Positions 39,385 to 48,875 of a DNA stretch of 64,000 nt are shown here, one piece after another. Under the pieces are notes generated by a model. It searched no databases. It had not been told where the DNA came from and worked only from the letters and a program-made list of their open reading frames with translations. The translations under genes and the position numbers were made by a program. The stretch is from Acidobacteriota bacterium. Its GTDB lineage: Bacteria > Acidobacteriota > Terriglobia > Terriglobales > Acidobacteriaceae. The DNA lies in the NCBI GenBank assembly GCA_021816455.1, contig JAKAXU010000001.1, positions 1 through 64,000 on the forward strand, given 5' to 3'. Within the stretch, counting starts at the first letter, position 1, and every line of letters begins with the position of its first letter.

Positions 39385-41957
39385 TGGCCGCCCATGCACT
39401 TTCCTGGCGGCGTGCCGCCACCATTGCCATGCGTGATCTGCGCTCCGCACCTGGAAAATTTCTGTTCGTTGTGCTCTCGGTCGCCATCGGCGTAGCAGCG
39501 CTTGTGGGTGTCCGCGGATTCAGTGAGATTTTTCGCGCCACGCTTAGCCGTGAAGCGCGTTCGCTCATGGCCGGCGACCTTAGCGCGCGCACCAATCAGC
39601 AGCCGACAGAAGCCGAACGCTCAGCCATCCACGCACTCGACGCCGAATCGATTCGCACGACCTGGGTTACCGAGATGATCTCGATGGCCTCGGTTCCGCC
39701 CGATCCTGTTCCGCTTCTGGTCTCCCTCAAGGTCGTCGATCCTGCGCAGTATCCCTACTATGGAGCCGCTGTTCTCGATCCCGATCAGCTACTTGGCGCC
39801 GTACTCACCACCGACTCCGTCGTGGTGGCCGAAGAGTTTCTCATCCGCATGCACGCCCACGTCGGAAACTCGATCAAGCTCGGCAGCCGCCGCTTTCGTA
39901 TAGCTGCGGTCCTGCGCCAGGAGCCGGATCGCATCAGTGCCGGTGCCGGTCTCGGACCACGCGTCATGATCTCCCGCGCCGCATTTCAGAGCACGGGCCT
40001 GCTTGCTCCCGGAAGTCGCGCCACAGAACGTTTGCTTGTCGAGTTGCCCGCATCCATGCAATCTCCATCTCAGATTGCCGCCGTGCGAGCGCGCCTGGAA
40101 TCAATCCTCCCACAGGCTCAGGTCATCGACTATCGCGAGGGTAATCCTGCACTCACCGAGGGTCTCGATCGCGCCACCTCGATTCTCAGCCTCATCTGCC
40201 TGGTCGCGATGGTGCTTGGTGCCATCGGTGTAGCCATGTCCATGCACGCGCATCTTGGCCAGCGCATAGAGGTTCTGGCCATCTTCAAGTCGCTTGGCGC
40301 GGATTCCTCGGATATGCTGCGCATCTTCCTTCTTCAGACGCTCGGGCTTGGCTTCCTGGGCGCAATGCTCGGCGTCCTCGCCGGACTTCTCGTGATGACT
40401 GCGCTTCCACTGCTCTTCGGAGCGCTGCTTCCGGTTCACACGAACTTCACTATGCCCTGGAGATCGCTTCTCTCCGGCTTCAGCGTTGGCATGCTCACCA
40501 CGCTGCTCTTTTGTTTGCCTCCGCTGCTCGATGTTCGCAATGTCCGCCCCATTCTTGTTCTGCGCCGCGCCGTCGCCGCTACGGAAGCACGGAGTGGCTT
40601 GAGCTGGCCGCGCAGGATGCTTGCTCGCAAAGCCCAGTTTGCGGCTGCCCTGGTCACTGTCTCCGGCCTTGCACTCATCGCCTTCCGGCTTACGGAATCT
40701 CCTGTCGTCGCACGCGACTTTACCATCGTTCTTGTCTCCGTACTCCTGGTTCTGCTTGCCGTCTCTGCAGGATTCTTGCGTCTTCTGCGTGCCTTGCTGG
40801 ATCGGGTACGCCTGCGCCTGCCGCAAGCTGTTCGTCTTGGCCTCGCCAACCTCTACCGTCCCGGCAATCAGTCTTCCGCAGTGATGGCTGCACTTGGAGT
40901 CGGCGTCATGCTCATCCTTTCGGTCTTCCTCGTACAGCGCGAGGTGCTCACAGAGATTCAACAATCCGCTGCGCCTACACTGCCCAATCTCTTCCTCATC
41001 GACATGACCGGGCCGCAGCTTCCCGGCGTCGCGCATTTTTTTCACCAGCAGACCGGCGTCAGCGAGTCGCTGGAACTGCTTCCCGTGGTCACCGGTCGTT
41101 TTCTCGCCCTCAACGGAGTTCCTCTCGATCAGATACGCCATACGCACATCCCGCGCCGCGTACTGGAGAGTGCAACTCTCAGTTGGGCGGACGAAATTCC
41201 AACCGGAGACAAACTCGTCGCTGGCCAGTGGTGGACTAACTCCAACGCTTCCGCCATTGCCATCAACCAGAGCATCGCCGACCGCATTCATGTCGGGGTT
41301 GGCTCTGTCGTTGATCTCGAAATCGCCGCGCAGATACACCACCTCACGGTCGTTGCTCTCTTCCACGCCGATCAACAGCATATTGCCGCTCGCAGCGGAT
41401 TCCTGCTGCCTTCGGGATTGCTCAAAGACGCCACTGCCATCTGGTACGGAGCCGTGCGCGTTGATCCGGCGCGCATTCCGCAGATCGAGCGCTCGCTCTT
41501 TCAGCTTTATCCCACCATTACCGTCGTCAATCTCGCCGACGTGCTCACGCGAATCGAAGCCGTCGTTGACCAGATCACCTACGTCATCCGTTTTCTTGCA
41601 GGATTTTCCATCTTCGCAGGTCTCGTCATCCTCGCTTCGTCCATCGCCGGCACCCGCTTTCGCCGCACGCGAGAGACGGTCGTACTGAAGACTCTGGGGG
41701 CAACACGCCGCACCATCCTTGCGGTTTACTCGGTTGAGTTCTTCGTTCTTGGTACGCTTGCCGCACTCGTTGGAGTTTGCTTCGCCAACCTGCTCACTCG
41801 CGTTCTCGTCCAGCGGATGCAGATTCAATGGCACATGGAATGGAGTGCGGCTGTTGTCGCCATTTTCGTTACAGCCGTGCTCGCAACCATCACCGGATGG
41901 GTTGCAAGCCATCGTATCCTCGGCTTGCGCCCCCTGCAGATTCTCCGCGAAGAGTAA
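39384..41957 (+). CDS. ybbP: FtsX-like ABC permease (YbbP family)
   Basis: 857-residue inner-membrane protein with two FtsX modules. An N-terminal TM (PGKFLFVVLSVAIGVAALVGVRGF) is followed by a large periplasmic domain (about 55-250). Three helices follow (SLICLVAMVLGAIGVAM..., LGFLGAMLGVLAGLLVM...), a second set with central TMs (about 430-530), a second periplasmic domain and C-terminal TMs (FLAGFSIFAGLVILASSIAGTRF, TLAALVGVCFANL). It ends with LGLRPLQILREE, typical of the family. It pairs with ybbA by overlap. Confidence 0.92.
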   Translation: MAAHALSWRRAATIAMRDLRSAPGKFLFVVLSVAIGVAALVGVRGFSEIFRATLSREARSLMAGDLSARTNQQPTEAERSAIHALDAESIRTTWVTEMISMASVPPDPVPLLVSLKVVDPAQYPYYGAAVLDPDQLLGAVLTTDSVVVAEEFLIRMHAHVGNSIKLGSRRFRIAAVLRQEPDRISAGAGLGPRVMISRAAFQSTGLLAPGSRATERLLVELPASMQSPSQIAAVRARLESILPQAQVIDYREGNPALTEGLDRATSILSLICLVAMVLGAIGVAMSMHAHLGQRIEVLAIFKSLGADSSDMLRIFLLQTLGLGFLGAMLGVLAGLLVMTALPLLFGALLPVHTNFTMPWRSLLSGFSVGMLTTLLFCLPPLLDVRNVRPILVLRRAVAATEARSGLSWPRRMLARKAQFAAALVTVSGLALIAFRLTESPVVARDFTIVLVSVLLVLLAVSAGFLRLLRALLDRVRLRLPQAVRLGLANLYRPGNQSSAVMAALGVGVMLILSVFLVQREVLTEIQQSAAPTLPNLFLIDMTGPQLPGVAHFFHQQTGVSESLELLPVVTGRFLALNGVPLDQIRHTHIPRRVLESATLSWADEIPTGDKLVAGQWWTNSNASAIAINQSIADRIHVGVGSVVDLEIAAQIHHLTVVALFHADQQHIAARSGFLLPSGLLKDATAIWYGAVRVDPARIPQIERSLFQLYPTITVVNLADVLTRIEAVVDQITYVIRFLAGFSIFAGLVILASSIAGTRFRRTRETVVLKTLGATRRTILAVYSVEFFVLGTLAALVGVCFANLLTRVLVQRMQIQWHMEWSAAVVAIFVTAVLATITGWVASHRILGLRPLQILREE

Positions 41958-41987
41958 TTTTTTCGGCAGCGTCCTCCGTCGTCCGCG

Positions 41988-42016
41988 AAAAAAAAGAGCC
42001 TCGCGGTCCGCGACTC
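41988..42016 (-). terminator. Rho-independent terminator of the metal-efflux operon
   Basis: On the minus strand GAGTCGCGG-AC-CCGCGAGGCTC-like pairing (42016 to 41996) is followed by eight Ts (41995-41988). It begins just past the czcA-like stop at 42018. The stem core is 6 bp plus an outer GAG/CTC with a bulge. Confidence 0.75.
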
Positions 42017-42017
42017 G

Positions 42018-45000
42018 TCAGAACTCCTCCGCCGTATCGACCTTCGGCAGCGAATCCGTATCGCGTGCGACCCAAACGTACAGTGTCGGTAACAGGAAAA
42101 TGCTCAGTACCAGGTCTGAGATCAGTCCGCCCACAATCACGATGGCAAACGGACGCTGTGAGTCCGATCCGATGCCGTGTGACATAGCCGCTGGTAGCAA
42201 TCCAAGCGTTGCCACCAGCATGGTCATCATGATGGGACGAAGTCGCAGCACTGCGCCTTCCACGGCCGCTTCCACAATATTGCTTTCTGCGTCTTCCTCC
42301 ATGCCTTTGCGTCGCGCACGCAACTGATTGATGTATTCCAGCATGATGACGCCTGTCTGCACGGAGACGCCGAAGAGCGCCAGAAATCCCACCCCCGACG
42401 AGACGCTGAAGTTGGTGTGCGTGATCCACAGGGCCAGCAAACCTCCCACGCGGGCCATTGCCACGTTCACCAGAATCAGAATCGCCCACTTGAACGATCC
42501 GTACATCGAGTAAAGGATGATGAAGATCAGCAGCACGGTGATCGGCACAATGATCAGCATCCGGGCTTCGGCGCGTACTTCGCTCTGATACTCACCCTCC
42601 CAGCCGATGTGGTATCCGCGCGGCAAAGGAACCTCTGCATTTACATTCTGAATGGCCTCCTTGACGGCGTCGCCCAATGCACGCCCCCGGACGCTGTATT
42701 TGATCGCGACGTAACGCTCGTTATTTTCACGGTAGATCTCCGAACCTTCATCGGCTTCGTGAATCGTACAGAGTTGAGACAGCGGGACGCGTTCACCCGT
42801 TGGCGAGAGCAGAAGAATCTTGTCGATTGCTTCGTGCGTATTCCTGTATTGCGGCAGATATCGCAGTGTCAGATTATAGCTTTGCTCTCCTCGGAGCACC
42901 TGTGTCAGTGCCGTCCCTCCCACTGCCGTTTGCACGGCATCCTGAATATCGGCGACGTTGATCTGGAAGCGCGCTGCTTTTTCCCGATCCACTTCAATAT
43001 CAAGGTCGGGTTGACCTGTCACCTGGAAGACTCCCAGGTCAGTAATGCCGCGTACATTGCGCATCACAGTCGCGACCTGCGTTGCGATGTCTTCGAGTTG
43101 ATGCAGATTCTGCCCATAGATTTTGGTCGCCAACTCGCCCTTTACTCCGCTCACAGCCTCTTCCATGTTGTCTTCAATAGGCTGAGAAAAACCCCACACA
43201 ACGCCGGGAATCGATTCCTGAAGCTGTTTGTTCATGGAAGCGATCAGGTCATCTTTGTTCTGGTGGAAGACCGGACGCCACTGTTCCTTCGGCTTCAGTC
43301 CCACGAAGTACTCAATATTAAAAAAACCCGTGTGATCCGTGCCATCGTCCGGACGCCCGGTCTGGCTTGTGCATACAGTTGTCTCTGGATAAGAGCACAA
43401 AATCCGTCGCGCACGATTTGCCACGCTCACGCCCTCATCCGGGCCTGCGCTCTGCGCCAGCGTTCCGCGTACCCACAGTGCTCCTTCATCCAGGTGCGGC
43501 AGAAACTCCGAGCCAATCACGCCGCCAACTGCAAGATAGATAGCAAGCACCAGGCTCAACACGCCCACACTTACCGTCACATAGCGATGATGAATCGTCC
43601 AGAGCACCGCGCGGCGGTAGTGCTCGGTGAGGTACGCGACAATTGGGTTCTCCCACTCCGATGCGCCTTTGCGGAACAACAATCCGGAGAGTACCGGAGC
43701 AATCACAATGGAATAGATCAGCGCTCCCAGCAGCGCGAAGGATACCGTCCACGCCATCGGGCGGAAGAGTCTTCCTTCCACGGCCTGCAGCGTAAAGATC
43801 GGCAGATATGCTGAAATAATGATCAGGATTGCGTAAAAGACCGGTCGTTGTACCTCAATCGCCGCGTCGCGCACACACTCCAGCGGTGCTCGCGCTCCGT
43901 CCTTGTTGTGGTTCAGGTGGCGGATGATGTTCTCCACCATGACGACCGCGCCATCCACCACCATGCCGAAGTCCAGAGCGCCGAGCGAGAGCAGATTGGC
44001 CGGTATATGTTTCAGGTCGAGGCAGATCGAGGCGAACAATAACGAAAAAGGAATCGTCAGTGCGACGATGAATGCTCCTCGTGCATTTCCAAGAAACAAA
44101 AACAGAATCAGCACCACCAGAATGATGCCTTCAGAAAGGTTGTGCAGCACCGTATGCGTCGTAAAGTGCAGCAAGTCGCTTCTGTCGATGAACGGCACGA
44201 TCTTAACGCCCTGCGGCAGAATCTTGCTGTTCAGCTCAGCTACTTTCTGGTGAATGCCTTCCAGTACCGGTTGTGCATTGGCTCCCTTCAGCAGCAAAGC
44301 AATACCGGAAACAGCATCGGAATTATCCACCAGCGTGCCGTCTTCACGGTGATACGTCTTGCCGAACTGCCCCAGCCGGATCATCGGACCCTGCTCGACA
44401 ACTGCGATATCTTTCACTCGAAGTGGTGTTCCGGTTTTGGTATAGATGACTGTGTTTTCAATATCTGTAATGTTGCGTACCAGCCCGACTTCGCGGATAT
44501 TGATCTGCTGTTTTCCCGCCTGGATGAAGCTACCGCCGCCGTTCGCGTTGTTGTTTGTCAGTTGCTGTTCTACCTGGCTCAGGCTGAGGCCGTAGGAGAT
44601 CAGCTTATTCGGATCGAGTCGCACCTGATACTCACGCGTCGGACCGCCAAACGGATTTGTATCCGGCACGCCAGGCACCGATTTCAGATTCTTCTCCACC
44701 ACCCACGTTTCCAGCGACTTGAGATTCATCGCGTCATACGCAGGATTCGTGCTGTCCAGGGTGTAGAAGTAAATCTGTCCCACCGGACTCCAGTCGGTTC
44801 CCATCTGCGGCGTCACGCCGGGCGGCAGCGCCACCTGCGACAAATGCTCCAGCACCCGCTCGCGGTTTTCAAAGTTCGTCGTATCCTCGCCAAAAACCAG
44901 CTCCACCGTGGACAGTCCAAAGATGGACCATGAACGTACATGCGCCACGCCGGGTATGCCGTTCATCGCCACTTCCAGCGGAATCGTAACCTGCTGTTCA

Positions 45001-45182
45001 ATCTGCTCCGCGGAGATGCCCGGCCATTGCGCGATCACGTCCACATAGTTGTTGGCCACATCCGGATATGCCTCAACCGGAAGACGATGAAATGAGACAA
45101 TTCCCCAAGCCAGCAGCAGAAACGCTCCTGCCAGCACCAGGAAGCGATTCTGCAGCGCGAAATCAACAACTCTGCGGATCAT
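42018..45182 (-). CDS. CzcA-type heavy-metal RND efflux pump, inner-membrane subunit
   Basis: 1054-residue proton-driven exporter, the inner-membrane part of a tripartite metal pump. N-terminal MIRRVVDFALQNRFLVLAGAF starts TM1. Porter blocks include GISAEQIEQQVTIPLE and GRPDDGTDHTGFFNIEYFVGL. TM4 carries ALDFGMVVDGAVVMVEN with D404, D410 and E417. That DFG-VDG-VEN signature is the one described for CzcA-like pumps of divalent cations (Co, Zn, Cd, Ni), rather than the CusA Cu/Ag type; the metal is thus inferred. The ATG at 45182 overlaps the adaptor stop (ATGA). The order 130-aa protein, outer-membrane factor, adaptor, pump is one operon. Confidence 0.93.
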   Translation of the reverse strand: MIRRVVDFALQNRFLVLAGAFLLLAWGIVSFHRLPVEAYPDVANNYVDVIAQWPGISAEQIEQQVTIPLEVAMNGIPGVAHVRSWSIFGLSTVELVFGEDTTNFENRERVLEHLSQVALPPGVTPQMGTDWSPVGQIYFYTLDSTNPAYDAMNLKSLETWVVEKNLKSVPGVPDTNPFGGPTREYQVRLDPNKLISYGLSLSQVEQQLTNNNANGGGSFIQAGKQQINIREVGLVRNITDIENTVIYTKTGTPLRVKDIAVVEQGPMIRLGQFGKTYHREDGTLVDNSDAVSGIALLLKGANAQPVLEGIHQKVAELNSKILPQGVKIVPFIDRSDLLHFTTHTVLHNLSEGIILVVLILFLFLGNARGAFIVALTIPFSLLFASICLDLKHIPANLLSLGALDFGMVVDGAVVMVENIIRHLNHNKDGARAPLECVRDAAIEVQRPVFYAILIIISAYLPIFTLQAVEGRLFRPMAWTVSFALLGALIYSIVIAPVLSGLLFRKGASEWENPIVAYLTEHYRRAVLWTIHHRYVTVSVGVLSLVLAIYLAVGGVIGSEFLPHLDEGALWVRGTLAQSAGPDEGVSVANRARRILCSYPETTVCTSQTGRPDDGTDHTGFFNIEYFVGLKPKEQWRPVFHQNKDDLIASMNKQLQESIPGVVWGFSQPIEDNMEEAVSGVKGELATKIYGQNLHQLEDIATQVATVMRNVRGITDLGVFQVTGQPDLDIEVDREKAARFQINVADIQDAVQTAVGGTALTQVLRGEQSYNLTLRYLPQYRNTHEAIDKILLLSPTGERVPLSQLCTIHEADEGSEIYRENNERYVAIKYSVRGRALGDAVKEAIQNVNAEVPLPRGYHIGWEGEYQSEVRAEARMLIIVPITVLLIFIILYSMYGSFKWAILILVNVAMARVGGLLALWITHTNFSVSSGVGFLALFGVSVQTGVIMLEYINQLRARRKGMEEDAESNIVEAAVEGAVLRLRPIMMTMLVATLGLLPAAMSHGIGSDSQRPFAIVIVGGLISDLVLSIFLLPTLYVWVARDTDSLPKVDTAEEF

Positions 45183-46339
45183 TGGGCCTCCAGAGTTGCT
45201 TCCAGTTGCAAAATGTCGCCGACCATCTGTTGTCCGGGCGCTATGCCAGACAGAATCTCCTGCCTGCCGCCGCTGATCGAGTCTCCCAAGTCCACCTGAA
45301 CTCTGCGGAAGCGGCCATCTCCCGTCGGTACATACACCCAATCTTCGTCGTGAAGATGTAACACGGCTGTGGCTGGAATGACTGCAAGCGTCTTCTTGTT
45401 CAGCGAGTCAATCGTCGCAGTAACAAACATACCCAGTTTCAGCAGTCTGTCCGGATTCTCCACCTCGATGCGTACTTTTGCCGTGCGGATATTTGGATCA
45501 AGAATTGGACCGATGTCGCTGATCGTTCCATGCAATACCTTATCCGCAAAGGCATTCGGGTGAATCATGACTTTTTGCCCGAGCTGAATCCTGTGTAGAT
45601 CGTTCTCGTACACATCGCAGATCACCCATACCTTTGAGAGGTCGGCAATCGTAAATGCCGTTGAGGAGCCGGAAAAATTCACGCCAGCAGCTGCTGCATT
45701 CGTCACGTTCTGTGCAACGATCACTCCGGAGATTGGAGCGTACACATCCTCAATCGTCGTCGGACGATTCTTGTCGGCACCCAATACCTGGAGTTGTTGT
45801 TCGGCGGCTTTCAGGTCGGCCAGTGCATCCTGTTCCGTGTCGTCGGCTTGCTCCAGCATGCTCTGCGCGATCGCTCCATGGGCATATAGATCCTTGGCGC
45901 GGACGTATGCCTTGTTGGCCAGCTTCTCATCGTTGACGGCCTTCAGATACGTATCAAATGCATTCGTGATGTCCGGGCTTTGCACGCGTAAAAGCAACTG
46001 TCCCTTTTTCACGTTGTCGTCCAGCCGCGCGCGGATGTCCACGACCTTTCCGCTAGCCAGCGAGATCACCGGAACCTCGCGGGAAACATCCGGATTCACG
46101 CTTCCGGTCACATTCAGCGTGTCATAAGTCTGATATGCCTCCGCTGTCGTCAGCTTGAAGTTCTCCGGGTGTGGAACAGCAACCGTTTCGCCGTTGCTCA
46201 CCTCGACCACCTTAGCCTGCTGCACCATTCCGGATGCTGGATTGAACGATTTCTTGCATGCGCTGATCCACAGCATTCCCGCAACCACTCCCGCAATCGT
46301 TACAAATCGGCCAGTCTTGAAAGTCAGAGATCGTTTCAC
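45179..46339 (-). CDS. CzcB-type periplasmic adaptor of the metal efflux system (lipoprotein)
   Basis: 386-residue membrane fusion protein linking pump and outer-membrane channel. GTG start; lipoprotein-like signal ending WISAC (Cys28). A split lipoyl domain (VPVISLASGKVVDIRARLDDNVKKGQLLLRVQSP and YAPISGVIVAQNVTNAAAAG) brackets a coiled-coil hairpin (about 130-190). A beta-barrel (KVWVICDVYENDLHRIQLGQKVMI) and a membrane-proximal domain (VYVPTGDGRFRRVQVDLGD) follow. Start and stop overlap the flanking genes by 4 bp. Confidence 0.93.
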   Translation of the reverse strand: MKRSLTFKTGRFVTIAGVVAGMLWISACKKSFNPASGMVQQAKVVEVSNGETVAVPHPENFKLTTAEAYQTYDTLNVTGSVNPDVSREVPVISLASGKVVDIRARLDDNVKKGQLLLRVQSPDITNAFDTYLKAVNDEKLANKAYVRAKDLYAHGAIAQSMLEQADDTEQDALADLKAAEQQLQVLGADKNRPTTIEDVYAPISGVIVAQNVTNAAAAGVNFSGSSTAFTIADLSKVWVICDVYENDLHRIQLGQKVMIHPNAFADKVLHGTISDIGPILDPNIRTAKVRIEVENPDRLLKLGMFVTATIDSLNKKTLAVIPATAVLHLHDEDWVYVPTGDGRFRRVQVDLGDSISGGRQEILSGIAPGQQMVGDILQLEATLEAQ

Positions 46340-47661
46340 TGAATCACCTCGCGTCCTACGGCCAGATTGAGCTGCGCCGTCGCCGTCAGATATGTCCCCA
46401 CCAGTTGCAGATAAGACAGTTGCACAGTGCGGTAATCGCTCTGCGCGTTCAGAAAATCCATTAGCGATGCTCCGCCATGCTGATACGCATACGTCACCGT
46501 ATCGCGCACCCGTGTGGCCTGCGCACGATACTGGTCGCGATACGGCCTCAGCAGCGCAAGCTCGCTTCGCACCTGTTCGTACGCGCTGTCCACATCGCTG
46601 AAGACCTGTGACCGGGCTGCTTCGGTCAACTGCTGGTTACGCTCGATATCAATTTGCGTGCGTTTCTTCTCGCCCTGATTACGATCGAAAATCCGGATCG
46701 GAATCGTTACGTTCACGCCCACGTAGGTAGGCAACGGAGGGTTCGCGCCCGAATCCACTGCAAATGTAGGGTCCGCTGATCCATTCGCCTTCGCCAGCTT
46801 GTAATTTGTTTTTGCCTGTTCTACCGACTGCAGCGCTGCTTCCAGATCCGGCCGCGCCTGCAATGCTGCCTGCTCAAAACTGTCCAACGTCTGCAAATTC
46901 GAAGAAAAATCAAACTCCCCCGTCACATCGAAACGATCCACGGGCGTTCGGTCATCCAAAAGTTGCAGCAATGCAATCTTCTGCGACCGCAGATTCACCG
47001 TAGCGGCTTCAATCTCCGACTCATACTGCACCCGCAGCAACTCAATTCGATCCAGATCGATCTGTGCCAGATCGCCCGCCTTGAAGCGCTCTTTGCTGAT
47101 CTCAATAATGTGGTCGTAGTACGCCAGATCGGCCTTCGCCAACTCCAGAACAGCCTTTGCCTCCAGCGTCTGCACAAACGCCACGCGCAGGTTATACATC
47201 AGGTTGCGTTCCAGATCTTCATGAAGTGACCCCGCAATCCGCGAACCTTCCTTTGCGCTTTCCAGTCGCAGCTCTCGCTTGTGCTCCCGCTCGTGCAGAT
47301 AGCTAATCGAGCCGGTCGTCAGCGCGTTGGTCAGTGGACGGTAGTTCGTGGTATCCGTGTTCGGATCGATATGCGGCGCAAACGGATACAACTGGTCGTC
47401 AGTGAACGACATGGTAGGGTTCGGTCGGAGATACGCCGTAATCTCTTCCGCGTGCATCTCGTCCACGTTCAACGCATCGGCTTTCAGCGTGGGGTTTGCG
47501 GATTCGAACCGCGCTTTCACCTGTTCCCAGGTCATTGTCTGCTGCGTACCGGTTGCGGTGGTTGGACTTCCCGGTGGTGCCGTCTGGGCGTTTAAGCATG
47601 CAGCCTGAAATGCAGCGGCAAGAACGCAGCAAACGGCCCATGAATACAAAATTCGTTTCAT
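46336..47661 (-). CDS. CzcC/TolC-type outer-membrane efflux channel
   Basis: 441-residue outer-membrane factor. Signal peptide about 1-25 (VCCVLAAAFQAACLNAQ), then two repeats of the OEP helical domain with long coiled coils (about 150-230, LEAKAVLELAKADLAYYDHIIEISKERFKAGDLAQIDLDR; and about 350-430). The turn GVNVTIPIRIFDRNQGEKKRTQID is typical of the metal-resistance CzcC branch. The start at 47661 (MKRILYSW) was preferred over 30 bp upstream. It overlaps the adaptor gene by 4 bp. Confidence 0.92.
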   Translation of the reverse strand: MKRILYSWAVCCVLAAAFQAACLNAQTAPPGSPTTATGTQQTMTWEQVKARFESANPTLKADALNVDEMHAEEITAYLRPNPTMSFTDDQLYPFAPHIDPNTDTTNYRPLTNALTTGSISYLHEREHKRELRLESAKEGSRIAGSLHEDLERNLMYNLRVAFVQTLEAKAVLELAKADLAYYDHIIEISKERFKAGDLAQIDLDRIELLRVQYESEIEAATVNLRSQKIALLQLLDDRTPVDRFDVTGEFDFSSNLQTLDSFEQAALQARPDLEAALQSVEQAKTNYKLAKANGSADPTFAVDSGANPPLPTYVGVNVTIPIRIFDRNQGEKKRTQIDIERNQQLTEAARSQVFSDVDSAYEQVRSELALLRPYRDQYRAQATRVRDTVTYAYQHGGASLMDFLNAQSDYRTVQLSYLQLVGTYLTATAQLNLAVGREVIQ

Positions 47662-47742
47662 AAGCGCCTTCTTTGTCGCTCTCGCGAGCAACAGGATAGG
47701 AATGCAGAAAATTGTCAGAGAGTAGAGATGAGCGGAGTGCTG

Positions 47743-48135
47743 TCAGGCCATTGGCGGAGGTCTGCTGAACGGAAGCTGAATAAATCCAGTGTGACCTGGC
47801 GTTCCGTCGGTGCTCTTCGAAAGTAGATCGTTGCCTTGCTTCGCCTGAAACTCATACACCGGCGGAGCAGGCGCGGCGCAGGTTGGTGTGCAGATGTGCG
47901 GCTGGTGTGCGTGGCCGTCCTGTGCACGACGCGCGCAGCTATCCATTTCGGTCGTCATCTGCGCAGCCACCAGGTCATCGCTCAGCGAAATCACCGGCAG
48001 CAGCAGCAAAATCGCCACGCCCAGGCACAGCGCCTGCTTTCTCCGCGACGCATGCTCATGTCTCGGCAGCAGAAACCACGCAGCCAGCATCGCCAGCCCC
48101 GTCGCGCCCCAAACCAGATTGAGCAACAATTCCAT
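47743..48135 (-). CDS. Small Cys/His-rich membrane protein leading the metal-efflux operon
   Basis: 130 residues. Two hydrophobic segments, about 3-22 (LLLNLVWGATGLAMLAAWFLL) and 35-52 (ALCLGVAILLLLPVISLS), each flanked by charged residues (RHEHASRRK). The C-terminal 75 residues lie outside the membrane core and hold CARRAQDGHAHQPHICTPTC: three Cys and three His within about 20 residues, plausible as a metal-binding site. It starts 82 bp before the channel gene and on the same strand. I do not recognise the family. A role in sensing or delivering the exported metal is inferred from position and composition only. Confidence 0.7.
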   Translation of the reverse strand: MELLLNLVWGATGLAMLAAWFLLPRHEHASRRKQALCLGVAILLLLPVISLSDDLVAAQMTTEMDSCARRAQDGHAHQPHICTPTCAAPAPPVYEFQAKQGNDLLSKSTDGTPGHTGFIQLPFSRPPPMA

Positions 48136-48431
48136 TGCTTAGCCTGATTCTACCTGAGATTCCTTTGAGCTACCTTCAATTTCTTATCACCGGGATAAGT
48201 TTCCAGCAGGAGATGCCTGTCTCTTTGCATTGGCAATCCGCGACATCAACTCATGCCGGAAGTGGGGTTGCAAGTTGCACCGGGAATAGTCTCTGGAATT
48301 GCCACAGAAGCAAATCGACAGTCGCATTGGAAGCATGCCGGAAATCCGCGCGCAATGCGTCCTGGTTCTTTGGAAGACGGCGTTGACCACTTCTCGGCAT
48401 TCGCTTTATGATTGGATAGTCACTGGAACAC
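48136..48431. other. Gap between the metal-efflux operon and tRNA-Gln
   Basis: 296 bp. It should hold the promoter of the efflux operon on the minus strand, though none was clear. The tRNA-Gln promoter lies at its right end. No gene is supported. Confidence 0.5.
48383..48412 (+). promoter_or_regulatory. Sigma-70 promoter of tRNA-Gln
   Basis: TTGACC (48383-48388) and TATGAT (48407-48412) with an 18-bp spacer, about 20 bp before the tRNA 5' end. It is the best housekeeping promoter in the window. Confidence 0.75.
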
Positions 48432-48505
48432 TGCCCTCTCGTTCAATGGTAGGACAACTGCCTCTGGAGCAGTCTATCGGGGTTCGAATCCCTGGGGGGC
48501 AGCCA
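48432..48505 (+). tRNA. tRNA-Gln (anticodon CUG)
   Basis: 74 nt cloverleaf. Acceptor TGCCCTC pairs with GGGGGCA (one T-G). The D stem is GTTC/GGAC. The anticodon stem ACTGC/GCAGT has loop CTCTGGA, giving anticodon CTG. The T arm is CGGGG-TTCGAAT-CCCTG (one G-T). Discriminator G and CCA are encoded. A sigma-70 promoter lies just upstream. Confidence 0.95.
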
Positions 48506-48616
48506 ATCACGCACTTCCCTGTATTTTTCGAATATCCTCTCTCTTATTTCCCAAAAATTCAACGAATTGTAGGATTCTTGCGTGCGCAAGCGTCCGAAAT
48601 GTGTCCTTCATCCCTT

Positions 48617-48766
48617 TCAAAAGTGGGGTCCTGCTGAATCCCCCGCCTCAGAGTACGGTTTCTTCGACAAAGAGATTGTAATCCGCGCGCGTTCATAGCG
48701 CGTTTCGACGGTCACTCCCTGTTCCTCGTCAAGAATGCAACGATACGTCGTGGTTGGTAGCAGCAT
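48617..48766 (-). CDS. Possible small protein or gene remnant (49 aa)
   Basis: ATG at 48766 and TGA at 48617. The product reads like protein, not random: MLLPTTTYRCILDEEQGVTV, then an alternating beta-like TRYERARITISLSKK. No ribosome site is clear and no family is recognised. It may be a remnant of a longer gene. Reported at low confidence because the composition is gene-like and the region has no better explanation. Confidence 0.25.
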   Translation of the reverse strand: MLLPTTTYRCILDEEQGVTVETRYERARITISLSKKPYSEAGDSAGPHF

Positions 48767-48847
48767 GACGCGGTTTGTCTTTGGTTCTGGATGAAAAGCG
48801 AGTTTCTGTGGCCTTTTTCAAGCGCCGTTGAGTCGCTCCTCTACCGG

Positions 48848-48875
48848 TTGACAATCATGCGCACGGCGCTATAAC
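48848..48875 (+). promoter_or_regulatory. Orphan sigma-70-like promoter
   Basis: TTGACA (48848-48853), 16-bp spacer, TATAAC (48870-48875). The hexamers are near consensus but no plus-strand gene follows; transcription would run into the 3' end of ppk2. A small RNA or antisense transcript is possible, or it is chance. Confidence 0.45.

Noticed and set aside
40101-41912. 603-codon open frame antisense to ybbP
   Set aside because: The frame is Asp/Glu/Gly-rich and motif-free, while the plus frame is a clear FtsX permease.
42417-43814. 465-codon plus-strand frame across the czcA-like gene
   Set aside because: Shadow frame of the RND pump; no domain and no start site.
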